A stretch of DNA of 64,000 bases from Nitrososphaerota archaeon (GCA_028867595.1 JAGWGB010000004.1:39929-103928); one strand, 5' to 3'. Positions 34,700 through 43,919 are shown, counted from the first letter of the stretch. The notes: generated by a model from the letters alone, not told the origin. Translations and numbers: made by a program.

Positions 34700-35062
34700 T
34701 TGACCCAAAGTTTCAAGCAGATTGATTCATGTATGCAAGTGCTAGGGTTAGACAACTCTGTTCGCTTTGTAGGTAGAATAAAAGACAGAAAGCTAATATC
34801 ATTTGCTAGAAGCCCAGAAGCCAATCCTTTGTTGGATGAAGAACTAAGCAGCATGGCTCACTATCAGGCATCTATAAAGGCATCATGGGAAGACATGTTC
34901 AACGAGTCACTTGGTAAGACAAACTGGATGATAACATCAAAAGAAAAGGTCAAATTGATAACGTTGTTCTTGGATGATGGCTTGCTTATATTGTCAACTG
35001 AGCCAAATTCAAACCACGATGCAATAATTGAGAAAATAAAACATCTTAACGTAAAATTATAG
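34700..35062 (+). CDS. Roadblock-like small protein, paralogue of the gene at 16090
   Basis: 120 residues with the same strand-helix order as the protein at 16090: VRFVGRIKDRKLISFARS, a long helix, then KEKVKLITLFLDDGLLILST and a last helix NHDAIIEKIKHL. The fold is probably roadblock/profilin-like. TTG 34700 is used; no ATG lies near the start in this frame. Function unknown. Confidence 0.55.
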   Translation: MTQSFKQIDSCMQVLGLDNSVRFVGRIKDRKLISFARSPEANPLLDEELSSMAHYQASIKASWEDMFNESLGKTNWMITSKEKVKLITLFLDDGLLILSTEPNSNHDAIIEKIKHLNVKL

Positions 35063-35227
35063 ATCTCTGGCAACTAAGCTAGAGTTATGAAAATTAAGCT
35101 CAGATTGTGAGAGAATTCTATATGTTATGTTTTGGATATGATATTGAAAGCAAAACCAAGTGATTTTTTTGTATTGGAATTGTCTCTAGTCACTCACTTG
35201 AAAAGGCAAGAGCTTTCGTATTGGGAG

Positions 35228-35263
35228 GGGATTCCTACCAAAGAAATCCCTTTCCTTTTTTTA
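35228..35263 (+). terminator. Hairpin plus T-run terminator candidate
   Basis: GGGATT (35228-35233) pairs with AATCCC (35245-35250) and is followed by a T-rich run to 35263. On the plus strand it lies 160 bp after the roadblock-like gene and just before the convergent copA stop. Confidence 0.4.
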
Positions 35264-35279
35264 TCGCAAATGAATCTTC

Positions 35280-37730
35280 TTAGTTTTTCTTGCTTGGTGG
35301 ATTCCATCTTTTAAGCAATAATGAACTGCTAGTGACTGAAACTGAGCTTGCTGCCATTGCAAGGCCTGCAAGTGCTGGATATAGGAATCCAAAACCTGCT
35401 ATTGGTATAAGCACTATGTTATATGCAAACGCGTAGAAGAGATTCTGCTTTATCTTTGATACTGTCTTTTTGCTAATCTCGATTGCTGAGACCACGTCAT
35501 TTAGATCGTCACGCACAAGTACGACTTTTCCGGCTTCTATTGCAATGTCTGTACCGCTTCCTATGGCTATGCCTACATCTGCCTGAGTAAGAGCCGCAGC
35601 ATCGTTTACACCATCTCCAACCATTGCAACTCTCTTTCCATTCTGTTGCAATTGTTTTATGACCTCAGTCTTTTGTATTGGCATAACATTTGCAATCACT
35701 CTGTCTAGTGCAATCTCTTTTGCAATTGTATTTGCAGTCTTTTCGTTATCGCCAGTTAGCATCATGACTTCTATTCCCATCTTTTTCAACGCCTGTACGG
35801 TAGCTTTAGCGCTTTTCTTTGGAATGTCAAGCAATGCAACTAGTCCAACAAGTTCTCTGTCCAATGCAACTACCATCACTGTTTTTCCTTCTTGCTGTAA
35901 CTTTGACATCGATTCCTCAATTGGTTTTACATCGATGCCGTTTTCTTGCATAAATCTTGTATTTCCTACAAGTATGTTATTTCCATTATGATGTGCCGTC
36001 ACACCTTTTCCTGGCACTGAAAAAAATTCTTTGGCTTCATCAATCTTTAATCCTATCTCATCTGCTTTTCGTACTATTGCCTTTGCAAGAGGATGTTCTG
36101 AATTTTTCTCGGCGATTGCTGCAATCTCGAGCATTTTGTTCTCATTGTTAATCTCATCATCGCGATTTGATTTGAGTGGTATTTGTTTTAGAGTTATCAG
36201 ATCGGTTACTTGGGGAATTCCTTGAGTCAGTGTACCTGTTTTGTCAAACACTATGGCTTGAATTTTTCCAAGAATTTCTAACGCTTCTCCATCTTTGAAT
36301 ATGACTCCGTTTTGCGTACTCTTGCTCATGCCGACCATAACAGCTGTTGGCGTTGCAAGACCTAACGCACAAGGACATGCCACTACCAATATGGCAACCG
36401 ATGGCACAAGCGCTGTTGCAAAAACATGTACGCCTGCAGGTGATATAATGTACCAGCCAAGAAATGTTGCAAGTGCAATTCCCATTACTATGAAAGCAAA
36501 ATATCCTGCAATCTTGTCAACCAATCTCTGTATGGGTGGTTTTCGGCCCATTGCCTCCTCTACAAGTTTCACAACCTGAGAAAGCATTGTGTCACTGCCT
36601 ACATTGACTGCCTTTATCACCAGAATACCTTCTCTGTTTATGGTTCCACCTATTACTTTATCACCAGGTTTTTTTTCTACAGGAATGGATTCGCCTGTAA
36701 TCATGGACTCGTCCACAGCAGAATGTCCATCGAGAACACTGCTGTCTACTGGGATTCTCTCTCCTGGCCTTACAATAATTGTGTCTCCAGGCCTGAGTAA
36801 TTCTATTGGAATCTCTATCTCTTGGTCTTCTTTTTTTATTCTTGTTACTTTTGGCTGCAACTCTAGCATCTTTCTTACTATTGAAGAAGCCTTGCCCTTG
36901 GTTTTGTTTTCAATGTATTTTCCTAAAATTATGAAAGTGATCACAACAGAAGACGCGTCGTAGTAGATGTTGTGCCAAGCAGGAGTTGGAAATGTGTTAA
37001 ATGCGCTAAATAGGTAAGCGGCAGTTGTGCCTGTAACAACTAGTGTGTCCATGTTTGCAGACTTCATTTTTGCAATTCTATACGCACCAACATAGAACCT
37101 ATTGCCTACGACAAACTGGACAACACTTGCACAAGCAAAGAGTATGTAAGAGCTACCAGTTGTACCAGTTAGAGGAATAAATGGCAGATATTCGGGATAG
37201 CCAAGAATCATGATTGGAACAGTAAACGCAAGACCTAGCAGAAATAATTTCCTGAGTTTTTTTGCTTCAATCTCCTCTGCCGACGCAGAAAGATCCTCGC
37301 TTAGTATTTGATATCCACTCTGAGTAATTGTTTGACGTATGTCAGAAAGTGATAGCAGAGCTTGATTGTATTCTATGAAAACTTGACTGTTTCCAAAATT
37401 CACAGAGGCATTTTTTACTCCTTCAAGACGCCTCAGTTTGTTTTCTAGCTTTACTGCATCGCCAGAATCTGTTATGTTTCCGATTTTTACTGATAGTTTT
37501 TCATAAATTACTTTGTAGCCTGCCTCTTCAACTGCCTTTTCTATTGCTGAAATGTTTACTACATTGGGATCGAACTCTAGAACTGCTTTTTCTGTTGCAA
37601 GATTGACCTCACAGCTTTTTATTCCATTCAATTCTGTTACGTGTTTTTGAATGGAATTGACACATCCTGCACAATGCATTCCGCCTATTTTTACAGCTGT
37701 CCGTTTTGTCATAATCTCTTGTATTGGCAT
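35280..37730 (-). CDS. copA: Copper-exporting P1B-type ATPase CopA
   Basis: 816 residues. The first HMA domain has the metal motif G-M-H-C-A-G-C; a second HMA-like domain (about 75-145) lacks CxxC. Then follow the membrane and catalytic motifs: [16 protein letters not shown] in the sixth helix, phosphorylation [15 protein letters not shown] and [12 protein letters not shown] in the next helix and M-x-x-S-S in the last are the Cu(I) signature. Exports Cu(I) from the cytoplasm. Divergent from the TRASH-domain regulator, with a perfect palindrome between. Confidence 0.95.
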   Translation of the reverse strand: MPIQEIMTKRTAVKIGGMHCAGCVNSIQKHVTELNGIKSCEVNLATEKAVLEFDPNVVNISAIEKAVEEAGYKVIYEKLSVKIGNITDSGDAVKLENKLRRLEGVKNASVNFGNSQVFIEYNQALLSLSDIRQTITQSGYQILSEDLSASAEEIEAKKLRKLFLLGLAFTVPIMILGYPEYLPFIPLTGTTGSSYILFACASVVQFVVGNRFYVGAYRIAKMKSANMDTLVVTGTTAAYLFSAFNTFPTPAWHNIYYDASSVVITFIILGKYIENKTKGKASSIVRKMLELQPKVTRIKKEDQEIEIPIELLRPGDTIIVRPGERIPVDSSVLDGHSAVDESMITGESIPVEKKPGDKVIGGTINREGILVIKAVNVGSDTMLSQVVKLVEEAMGRKPPIQRLVDKIAGYFAFIVMGIALATFLGWYIISPAGVHVFATALVPSVAILVVACPCALGLATPTAVMVGMSKSTQNGVIFKDGEALEILGKIQAIVFDKTGTLTQGIPQVTDLITLKQIPLKSNRDDEINNENKMLEIAAIAEKNSEHPLAKAIVRKADEIGLKIDEAKEFFSVPGKGVTAHHNGNNILVGNTRFMQENGIDVKPIEESMSKLQQEGKTVMVVALDRELVGLVALLDIPKKSAKATVQALKKMGIEVMMLTGDNEKTANTIAKEIALDRVIANVMPIQKTEVIKQLQQNGKRVAMVGDGVNDAAALTQADVGIAIGSGTDIAIEAGKVVLVRDDLNDVVSAIEISKKTVSKIKQNLFYAFAYNIVLIPIAGFGFLYPALAGLAMAASSVSVTSSSLLLKRWNPPSKKN

Positions 37731-37782
37731 TTTTTCATTCTAACTATATACAAATATGATGTGACACCTACTTAATTATGGT

Positions 37783-37800
37783 ACTTTACAATTGTAAAGT
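37783..37800. promoter_or_regulatory. Perfect 18-bp palindrome between copA and the TRASH regulator
   Basis: ACTTTACAATTGTAAAGT equals its own reverse complement. It sits between the two divergent genes, just upstream of the TATA-like region (37769-37777) used by copA. A copper-responsive operator bound by the TRASH/Lrp regulator is the simple reading. Confidence 0.6.
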
Positions 37801-37835
37801 GAACAATATAGATATGAGAAAAGGTATGAGTGAAC

Positions 37836-38258
37836 ATGCCGCTCAAGTTGGATGAGATTGACATTGCACTCTTGGAGTCTCTTATGAAAGATGGACGAAA
37901 ATCGTTTAGACAGATATCAAGAGAGATTAATGTGAGCACACCAACTGTCAAAACCCATTACGAAAGGCTGGTCAGTGTCGGTTTGATAAAGGCAGTTTTA
38001 CCTGATCTAGATCTTGGAAAGCTTGAAACAAAAACAGGCACTATGCTAGATAACATACGAGAGAGGACAATTCGTAGACATCCAGTAAAACTTGACAAGG
38101 GAACGCTTGTCAAGATAACATGCGACTATTGTAAAGGACCTGTTCATGGAAAGCCGAGCATATTGAAATTTGCAAATGTAGAACGATTCTTTTGTTGTAC
38201 ATCATGCAAATCGCTATACAGGGAGAAATACAAGCGAAGGATTGCATTCTTGGAGTAG
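37836..38258 (+). CDS. Copper-responsive regulator: Lrp-type HTH plus TRASH domain (CopT/CopR-like)
   Basis: 140 residues. The Lrp/AsnC-type HTH covers D-I-A-L-L-E-S-L-M-K-D-G-R through ISREINVSTPTVKTHYERL. The C-terminal TRASH domain has I-T-C-D-Y-C-K-G-P-V-H-G and F-F-C-C-T-S-C-K-S-L-Y, with spaced cysteines that bind metal. The same two-domain design regulates copA in Sulfolobus. ATG 37836 is preferred over GTG 37830. It is transcribed away from copA and should bind the palindrome in between. Confidence 0.85.
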   Translation: MPLKLDEIDIALLESLMKDGRKSFRQISREINVSTPTVKTHYERLVSVGLIKAVLPDLDLGKLETKTGTMLDNIRERTIRRHPVKLDKGTLVKITCDYCKGPVHGKPSILKFANVERFFCCTSCKSLYREKYKRRIAFLE

Positions 38259-38361
38259 ATTGATTCGTATGGGAAACTCTGGATGATGAATAAACTGGCA
38301 CTTTCTTTGAAATCTTGCCGCGACAGATTTCTTTTTATCTTGGAATGTCAAAACATCAATC

Positions 38362-38376
38362 AACTAGTGACTAGTT
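38362..38376. promoter_or_regulatory. Inverted repeat at the promoter of the wHTH gene at 38393
   Basis: AACTAG and CTAGTT are inverted with a 3-nt spacer (TGA), centred 24 bp above the start codon, so on or next to the expected transcription start. Consistent with autorepression. Confidence 0.4.
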
Positions 38377-38392
38377 CGTAGTGTGATTTGAT

Positions 38393-38845
38393 ATGGACAT
38401 GAAATTAATACTCAGAGGAAGAACAATCGAAGACGAGCCTACAGTCGATGCCATCTTCAAGATTCTAGGCGACAAGTATTCAAGAAAAATATTAGAATCA
38501 TTAACTGATTCTCCAAAATCTGCTCTTGATATAAGCAAAGAATGCAAGATATCTCTGGCACTAGCATACAAGAAGCTCAAAAATTTAAAAAAATCTGACC
38601 TGGTGCAAATATCTACATCTGTCATAGTTGAGGGAAGGAAATACTCTGTATACAAGAGCAAGGCGCATCCAATAATGGTGCTCTTAAACCATAAAGTTCC
38701 ATCACAAACCATAGTTTTTGATTCTGATAACTTGGTAAGCTGTCTGGGTTGTGAGTCATTGAACTGTGGTGTATACTATGATGAGAGATATAATGGTGTG
38801 AGAAGCATATGTTATTCCTGCGGGGCTAATTGGCCAGAATCATAA
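38393..38845 (+). CDS. Winged-helix regulator with C-terminal zinc-ribbon-like cysteines
   Basis: 150 residues. The wHTH part is clear (ILGDKYSRKILESLTDSPKS, LDISKECKISLALAYKKLKN). The end carries S-C-L-G-C-E-S-L-N-C and I-C-Y-S-C-G-A-N-W, enough cysteines for a metal site. Its HTH is similar to that of the regulator at 2019. The nearby CopT-like gene suggests metal or redox sensing, though unproven. Confidence 0.7.
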   Translation: MDMKLILRGRTIEDEPTVDAIFKILGDKYSRKILESLTDSPKSALDISKECKISLALAYKKLKNLKKSDLVQISTSVIVEGRKYSVYKSKAHPIMVLLNHKVPSQTIVFDSDNLVSCLGCESLNCGVYYDERYNGVRSICYSCGANWPES

Positions 38846-38852
38846 GTTTGAT

Positions 38853-39083
38853 TTAGACCCACTGTTTCTTCTTGCCATACTCGTCAAGCATTTTGTACAT
38901 CCTGTTAAAAGAGTCCTGAGAAATAGTGCCTTGTTCTATGGCCTTTTGTATGATGGTCTCGATTTTGATCTGTTTCTGATGTACCATCTTCATTACTTCT
39001 TCAAACATTCCCTTTAGGATTTCTGATTCTTCATCGACTTTGTCGCTCATGTTAGTTGTCATTGTTGTCTTAGGGTTAAACAT
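38853..39083 (-). CDS. Small helical protein, unknown function
   Basis: 76 residues; charged helices with EILKGMFEEVMKMVHQKQIK and IEQGTISQDSFNRMYKMLDE, ending GKKKQWV. It converges on the regulator at 38393 with a 7-bp gap. ATG 39083, with ATG codons at residues 8 and 12 as alternatives. Family unknown. Confidence 0.5.
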   Translation of the reverse strand: MFNPKTTMTTNMSDKVDEESEILKGMFEEVMKMVHQKQIKIETIIQKAIEQGTISQDSFNRMYKMLDEYGKKKQWV

Positions 39084-39148
39084 TTTGAATCTAGTTTACG
39101 GCGCCTAGAAAAGTAGCTCTTGAAATATTATGAAGCCGTACAGATACT

Positions 39149-39379
39149 ATGCCAACAGCGTATGTTATGATTGCATGTGACTATGGACAAGAAGAGCAGG
39201 TATTAGACGAGCTAAAAACAATAGGCAAGGTAAAGGAAGCTCATGGCACAGAGGGTCATTATGACATTGTAGCAGAAATGGAAAAGATGACGACAGATGA
39301 AATCAACAACACTGTATCTGAAAAGATAAGGCGCATAAACGGCGTACGATCAACGTTGATACTTTTAGCGCAGTGCTAA
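39149..39379 (+). CDS. Stand-alone Lrp/AsnC ligand-binding (RAM) domain protein
   Basis: 76 residues: AYVMIACDYGQEEQVLDELK, G-K-V-K-E-A-H-G-T-E-G-H-Y-D-I-V-A-E-M and a closing R-I-N-G-V-R-S-T-L-I-L-L-A-Q. It is the RAM fold alone, like the gene at 21665, with which it aligns end to end. RAM domains bind amino acids or small effectors and oligomerise; without DNA-binding domain it would act by hetero-oligomerising. Confidence 0.82.
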   Translation: MPTAYVMIACDYGQEEQVLDELKTIGKVKEAHGTEGHYDIVAEMEKMTTDEINNTVSEKIRRINGVRSTLILLAQC

Positions 39380-39420
39380 TGACACTAAATGCGTAAATAC
39401 TTTGGAACGCATTATTTCAC

Positions 39421-39660
39421 ATGAGCAAGGAAAATTCTGAACCTGAGGCAAGCTTCCTTGAAGGTCTCATTGAATCGCTTGCTGACAAACACTCACAGCT
39501 AGACATCAACTTTCAAAAGACCAACATCAAATTGCCTGGAATTGAAAAAACTCTGGAAATAGACGGACTTGTAACGCTCTCTGTACACGTACGAGAACTC
39601 ACTGACGAGGAAAAAAAGGCATCATCCAAGAAAAACATCGTATTGATGACTAAAACCTAA
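39421..39660 (+). CDS. Small hypothetical protein
   Basis: 79 residues with a helical start (ASFLEGLIESLADKHSQLDI) and a beta end (TLEIDGLVTLSVHVRELTDE). ATG 39421 lies about 27 nt below an AT-rich box. It overlaps the convergent gene at 39650 by 11 bp. No family recognised, but the sequence texture is that of a real protein. Confidence 0.55.
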   Translation: MSKENSEPEASFLEGLIESLADKHSQLDINFQKTNIKLPGIEKTLEIDGLVTLSVHVRELTDEEKKASSKKNIVLMTKT

Positions 39661-40003
39661 TGACTTTCAGTATCTGCCTCAGTTTTAATGGGTTAAAGTG
39701 AAGGCGTGGGCCAAATTTGGAGAGGCCACTAGCGGTCAGAATCTCTTCGCCTTTGTCATATAGGGAAAACTTCCAACCGTTTTTTGCAAGCCTTCTTACA
39801 AAACTTGAAGATTTGAGAAGGATTCTTCCTTTGGTAGCCTTGGTCTCAAACAAATCTGACAGCTTTAGGTTGGCCTCTTCAAGTCCTACCATTTCAAGTT
39901 CAAGTGATTTGGTGTCTCTGTCAAGTGACAAGATTGGCTTGCCATTCATGCTTATTGTCACAACGCCTTGGTTTATGGCATCAATCATTTTTTCTCCAAT
40001 CAC
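39650..40003 (-). CDS. Hypothetical protein, possible SRPBCC-less lipid/ligand carrier fold
   Basis: 117 residues: strands VVTISMNGKPILSLD and a helix LSDLFETKATKG then SSSFVRRLAKNGWKFSLYDKGEEILTASGL. The last third (RLHFNPLKLRQILKVIRF) is a basic helix that might touch a membrane or nucleic acid. I do not recognise the family and the fold guess is weak. Confidence 0.5.
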   Translation of the reverse strand: MIGEKMIDAINQGVVTISMNGKPILSLDRDTKSLELEMVGLEEANLKLSDLFETKATKGRILLKSSSFVRRLAKNGWKFSLYDKGEEILTASGLSKFGPRLHFNPLKLRQILKVIRF

Positions 40004-40113
40004 AAATTACATGCGCTTTCTTTTGATTTAATGTTTCTTGATTGTGTAAATTACAAGAATGTAATCTGCATCACGTTAAGCATTTTAGTAAGTGCATGTA
40101 ATCGTTAAACACA

Positions 40114-40377
40114 ATGAGCGCAAACACAATCAAGAAAGCAAAAGCACTGGCAAAAGATGGTGTAGTCAAAGTGGAAGACGATTTGTACCAAGTAAAATCT
40201 TCAAGTGACCCTACCAAGTCTTATTTTGTGACGTCTGATAGTTGTGAATGCGAAGGATTCAAGAACTTTTACAAACTCCACCACGGCAAGGGACTAAAGG
40301 CAAACTGCTCACACCTTGAAGCAATAAGGATATACAAAAAAATGTATGAAAAATCTAAACCTGAAAAAGACATGTAG
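40114..40377 (+). CDS. SWIM zinc-finger protein
   Basis: 87 residues. The cysteine/histidine spacing C-E-C-E-G-F followed by about 15 residues and C-S-H is the SWIM pattern C-x-C-x(n)-C-x-H. SWIM fingers bind DNA or proteins and in archaea occur in SWI2/SNF2-associated proteins. Here the finger is nearly the whole protein (N-terminal helix AKALAKDGVVKVEDD). It could be an adaptor to a helicase elsewhere. Confidence 0.75.
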   Translation: MSANTIKKAKALAKDGVVKVEDDLYQVKSSSDPTKSYFVTSDSCECEGFKNFYKLHHGKGLKANCSHLEAIRIYKKMYEKSKPEKDM

Positions 40378-40416
40378 CATTCAGTGTACCGAAATGAATT
40401 ATTGTTATTTGAAAAA

Positions 40417-40629
40417 TCACGGTGAACCGTTGTAGAGAATCAGGTATTCGTTGGGGTTTTCTCTCTCCTTCTTTGCCTTTAACGCATCTTGATACTTGTC
40501 ATAATGTTCTATCAGATACAACCTACTGCCAAGCGGTTCAAAATAATTAATTCCACATAGGTTAAACCCGGACTCTGGGGTAAGGGCTTTCTTTTCGTCG
40601 CTGGTCACGTCTTCACTCAAGTTGAACAT
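40417..40629 (-). CDS. Small hypothetical protein
   Basis: 70 residues, soluble, with the stretch NYFEPLGSRLYLIEHYDKYQ and a charged helix DALKAKKERENPNEYLILY. It reads in the same direction as the HAD gene, 26 bp after it, so probably co-transcribed. Function unknown. Confidence 0.5.
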   Translation of the reverse strand: MFNLSEDVTSDEKKALTPESGFNLCGINYFEPLGSRLYLIEHYDKYQDALKAKKERENPNEYLILYNGSP

Positions 40630-40655
40630 ATGACCTCTTTTTTGTCCCTAAAAAT

Positions 40656-41297
40656 CTAGCGTGCTAGATCACTGTTATCCAAAATGACCTGCTCAAGATC
40701 TTTTGGTTTTTCTACAATGTGGTCAGGATTGGCCTTTTGGAGTGCATTTTTTGTATTGTACCCCCACGAAACACCTATGACTCTAATGCCTGCCTTTTTT
40801 GCTGCCTCGACATCCCTTATCTCATCTCCAACGTAAATTGGATCATCATGAGGAATTGTCTTTTCTTTCATGAGTTTTTTAAGCAGCCTACTTTTACCAT
40901 AAACAGCCCTTCCGGTATACACAAAATCAAACAACTGCAGATCGTTATTTTTTAAAAATTCCATGACGTTTTCTCTAGAATTTGTAGTCAAGATACCAAG
41001 AACACATCCCTTCTTTTTCAGATTTACCAAAGTGTCCCTGATCTCTGCTGTTGCATGCAGTCGAACTATCTCTTTATTCATCTCAAATCGTATCTTTCTT
41101 GCAACAATAGGTAGCTTGAAGATGGAAATTCCTAGATGCTTTAGCACGTCGCTTGGTTTCTTCTCTCGAAGTTTTGGTATGTCATCTAGAGGTATCTTTC
41201 GGTATCCGTAGTGATCTGCAAACTTGTTGGCTATCTTCACCACTACAGACATGGTGTCTGCTATCGTACCGTCAAAGTCAAAAACGATTGTAGGCAT
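40656..41297 (-). CDS. HAD hydrolase, phosphoglycolate phosphatase-like
   Basis: 213 residues with the four HAD motifs: F-D-F-D-G-T-I-A-D-T at the start, L-T-T-N-S near 105, the Lys in Y-G-K-S-R-L-L-K-K and V-G-D-E-I-R-D-V-E-A-A. A helical cap follows motif 1, as in subfamily I (Gph-like). It dephosphorylates a small phosphate ester; the exact substrate cannot be read from sequence. Confidence 0.85.
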   Translation of the reverse strand: MPTIVFDFDGTIADTMSVVVKIANKFADHYGYRKIPLDDIPKLREKKPSDVLKHLGISIFKLPIVARKIRFEMNKEIVRLHATAEIRDTLVNLKKKGCVLGILTTNSRENVMEFLKNNDLQLFDFVYTGRAVYGKSRLLKKLMKEKTIPHDDPIYVGDEIRDVEAAKKAGIRVIGVSWGYNTKNALQKANPDHIVEKPKDLEQVILDNSDLAR

Positions 41298-41393
41298 TAA
41301 AAGTCAGCTGTTGGGTCCCTTAAAGACTGTTATGGATTGCAAAGATTCAGTTCAGAGGCCTGAGAAATTGGACTAGACGTGATTAAACATCAT

Positions 41394-42665
41394 CTATATC
41401 AAAAGTATGAAGAGGTAGTATACAAGTAGATTTACAACCGTTACCAGCGCACCTATTTTAAAAAATTCAAAAAAGGTGAATGCTTTGATACCTCTTGATT
41501 CCGAAGCTTGAATTATTATGATATTGCTTGCAGCGGCCAATATTGTGAGGTTGCCTGCAACGGTACTGGCAGCTGCCAGCATCATCCAGGAAGATACGTT
41601 ATCTCCAGTAAATCCATTTTGTATCATGACATAATGGTATAAGGACACAAATGGTACATTGCTTAGTACCTGTCCTAGAGAAATGCTTGCAATAGAAATT
41701 ATTGCATTGCTCTGCAATGGATTGTCTGGAGTTGGCACTGGGATTGTCTTTATGAGCATAGGTATTGCACCCGACGACCAAACTGCCGCGGTAACAATAA
41801 ACATTGCAGCAAAAAAGACTAGAACAGAATAATCTACGTTTTGAATTATCTCTTTTCTATCGCGGCTCAATACGTAAAGTACTGCAGCTCCTGAGAGTGC
41901 AATCAAACTTAGATTGAGATCTGCAATCTTTAGGAACTTTAGAACCTCTGAGATGAAAAATCCTGCAATAGTTGCAATTAAAACACCTATTGATATCTTT
42001 GCAAGATTCTTGTTTACTATTACTGCATTCTCTAATGCGATGTTTTGTAAATTGACTTGGGCCATATCTTTTTTGAAATATATTTTGAGTATGTAATAAG
42101 TAAGAAAGAGATTGATGATGGTTGGAACTGCTAGAAACTTGATAAAGTTTGTAAAAGGAAGATCAATTCCGCTTTGAAGTGCAATCAAAAGATTTTGTGG
42201 GTTGCCAATTGGAGTCATGGCACTGCCCACCGTAATGCTAAATGCAAGTGCTATCAAAAATACTGCTGGTCTTACTCCAATGTGCTTTGATACGTATGCA
42301 ACAAGAGGCACTCCCATGAGTGCAATTGTATCATTTACTAGAAACGCCGACAGCGAGCCGATGCCAACTACAAAGATCAATAGTATCCTGTCAGGGGTCT
42401 TGGCCCTTGATAGCATCTTTATTGCGATATATCTGAGAACTCCTGCTTTGTCAAGAGCAGAAACTATGCTGAACATGCCAAAAAGAAACATTATGACATC
42501 TATCTGGACAGACTTGAATGCAGATGCGGGGCTGATTATTTGAAAACCTATCATCAATGCTGCCCCAATCAACATGGAGGCCCAGATGGGAATTCTGAAT
42601 TTTATTCGTCCAACTATCAATATGTAAACGAAAATAAAGATTGCAAGTGAGATGTACTCGTTCAT
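41394..42665 (-). CDS. SLC13/ArsB-NhaD superfamily anion or Na+/H+ transporter
   Basis: 423 residues with about eleven hydrophobic helices. Family pieces include FLFGMFSIVSALDKAG, the F-L-V-N-D-T-I-A-L-M-G-V-P re-entrant loop, T-P-I-G-N-P-Q-N-L-L-I and the second loop G-Q-V-L-S-N-V-P-F-V. These match the Ion-transporter superfamily (ArsB, NhaD, citrate or dicarboxylate carriers). Sodium-coupled anion transport or Na+/H+ exchange are both open. No partner gene nearby. Confidence 0.8.
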   Translation of the reverse strand: MNEYISLAIFIFVYILIVGRIKFRIPIWASMLIGAALMIGFQIISPASAFKSVQIDVIMFLFGMFSIVSALDKAGVLRYIAIKMLSRAKTPDRILLIFVVGIGSLSAFLVNDTIALMGVPLVAYVSKHIGVRPAVFLIALAFSITVGSAMTPIGNPQNLLIALQSGIDLPFTNFIKFLAVPTIINLFLTYYILKIYFKKDMAQVNLQNIALENAVIVNKNLAKISIGVLIATIAGFFISEVLKFLKIADLNLSLIALSGAAVLYVLSRDRKEIIQNVDYSVLVFFAAMFIVTAAVWSSGAIPMLIKTIPVPTPDNPLQSNAIISIASISLGQVLSNVPFVSLYHYVMIQNGFTGDNVSSWMMLAAASTVAGNLTILAAASNIIIIQASESRGIKAFTFFEFFKIGALVTVVNLLVYYLFILLI

Positions 42666-42785
42666 ACGTTAAAGATCAAACTATGGCATATTTCTCCATT
42701 GATATGATGGATCATGTATTGACTTTTGAACAAATATCGATTCTACTAAAAGCATAATTATCTTGAGATTTTATAGTATGAAAAG

Positions 42786-43286
42786 ATGAGGAAATCTTCT
42801 CTCCTAGATGAGGCATACGATCTGTGTGAAGAAGGGGAGTATACGCTTGCTCTGGAATACTATGATCTGGTCTTGTATCAAGACCCTGCAAATGTGGCCG
42901 CCTTGATAAACAAAGGTGTAACCCTTCAAAATCTAGGCAAGATCAGGCAATCGATAAAATGCTATGACGCTGTAATCGCATTAGATAAAAAAAATGTAGA
43001 TGCCTTGGTAAACAAAGGCTCGGCCTTGCATACTTTGGGTAAATTCCATGATGCAATTGACTGCTATGACAAGGCGCTCAAGATTCAACCAAAATACGCT
43101 ATGGCCATGGCATACAAAGGGCTGTCTCTTGGAGAACTTGGATTGTTAAAAGACGCCATAGGATGCTTCAATTCTGCACTCAAAATTGATAAAAAATATG
43201 ACATTGCACTTAGCAGCAAGGCACTTGTCTTGGAACTATTAAAGAAAAACTCTAAACTCAAGCCAAAATTGCATCGCACAAACTAA
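42786..43286 (+). CDS. Tetratricopeptide-repeat protein
   Basis: 166 residues forming four TPR units of 34 residues (A-L-I-N-K-G-V-T-L-Q-N-L-G-K, A-L-V-N-K-G-S-A-L-H-T-L-G-K, A-M-A-Y-K-G-L-S-L-G-E-L-G). TPR arrays are scaffolds for protein complexes. Cytoplasmic, no other domain. It converges on the gene at 43292 with 5 bp between. Confidence 0.85.
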   Translation: MRKSSLLDEAYDLCEEGEYTLALEYYDLVLYQDPANVAALINKGVTLQNLGKIRQSIKCYDAVIALDKKNVDALVNKGSALHTLGKFHDAIDCYDKALKIQPKYAMAMAYKGLSLGELGLLKDAIGCFNSALKIDKKYDIALSSKALVLELLKKNSKLKPKLHRTN

Positions 43287-43291
43287 CTCTG

Positions 43292-43861
43292 CTAGTTATT
43301 TTGAGCATAATCTACAAATCTGGAAAATCCATTCTGAAGTGCATCGTTAAGTGAATTATCTGGCACAAAATTTAACATCCATGAGAGAAATCCTGAAGTT
43401 TGCAAATCTAAGACGATGTTGGCCTTGGTTCCCATTCCTGGCTGACCATCAAATCCCCAAGTCTTGTTCAACTCTGTGGTCATGGTAGTTCCTTTGAGAT
43501 CTCCTGACACGACTTGCACTATGTATTTGCCGTCTGGAGTCTGATGATAAATTGCCTGTGTATCAAAATAAACTCCATTTACACCTGCATTCATGTCCAC
43601 CAAGTTTGTTTTGTTATCAAGTATCTTGACATACTTGACATTATCTGGAAATATTTGTGGATATCCTTGCAGATTAGTTATTGCGGCAATTAGCGATTGT
43701 TCATTGACATTTGCTACTGTTTGAACATCTATCACGCGATCAGCATATGATGCTGGTATGCTTGGAACAAGTACAATGAGGACTATTAGACTTGAGATGA
43801 ACTTTTTTGATCTAAAGATGGACTGCGATCGCCTTGTATTTTCTTCCATCAGGACCACCAC
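43292..43861 (-). CDS. Exported SRPBCC-like (polyketide-cyclase-fold) protein
   Basis: 189 residues: an N-terminal membrane helix or signal (FISSLIVLIVLVPSIPASYA), then a helix-grip-like domain, VQTVANVNEQSLIAAITNLQ, Y-P-Q-I-F-P-D-N-V-K-Y-V-K-I and a C-terminal helix SLNDALQNGFSRFVDY. The fold binds hydrophobic ligands. Divergent from MarR, and its promoter shares the MarR palindromes. Confidence 0.65.
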   Translation of the reverse strand: MVVLMEENTRRSQSIFRSKKFISSLIVLIVLVPSIPASYADRVIDVQTVANVNEQSLIAAITNLQGYPQIFPDNVKYVKILDNKTNLVDMNAGVNGVYFDTQAIYHQTPDGKYIVQVVSGDLKGTTMTTELNKTWGFDGQPGMGTKANIVLDLQTSGFLSWMLNFVPDNSLNDALQNGFSRFVDYAQNN

Positions 43862-43904
43862 ATGCGTTCATGAAAGATGTTCAGCGTGAAAGTATATAAT
43901 CTCT

Positions 43905-43914
43905 TTGTATACAA
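43905..43914. promoter_or_regulatory. MarR-type operator, copy 1
   Basis: TTGTATACAA is a perfect 10-bp palindrome. It lies between divergent genes, close to the TATA-like box of the minus gene (43892-43898), so binding would block that promoter. Confidence 0.55.
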
Positions 43915-43919
43915 ATGAT

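Noticed and set aside
35132..35314. 60-residue plus-strand frame before copA
   Set aside because: It runs through the terminator hairpin and into the copA stop region; composition is not protein-like.
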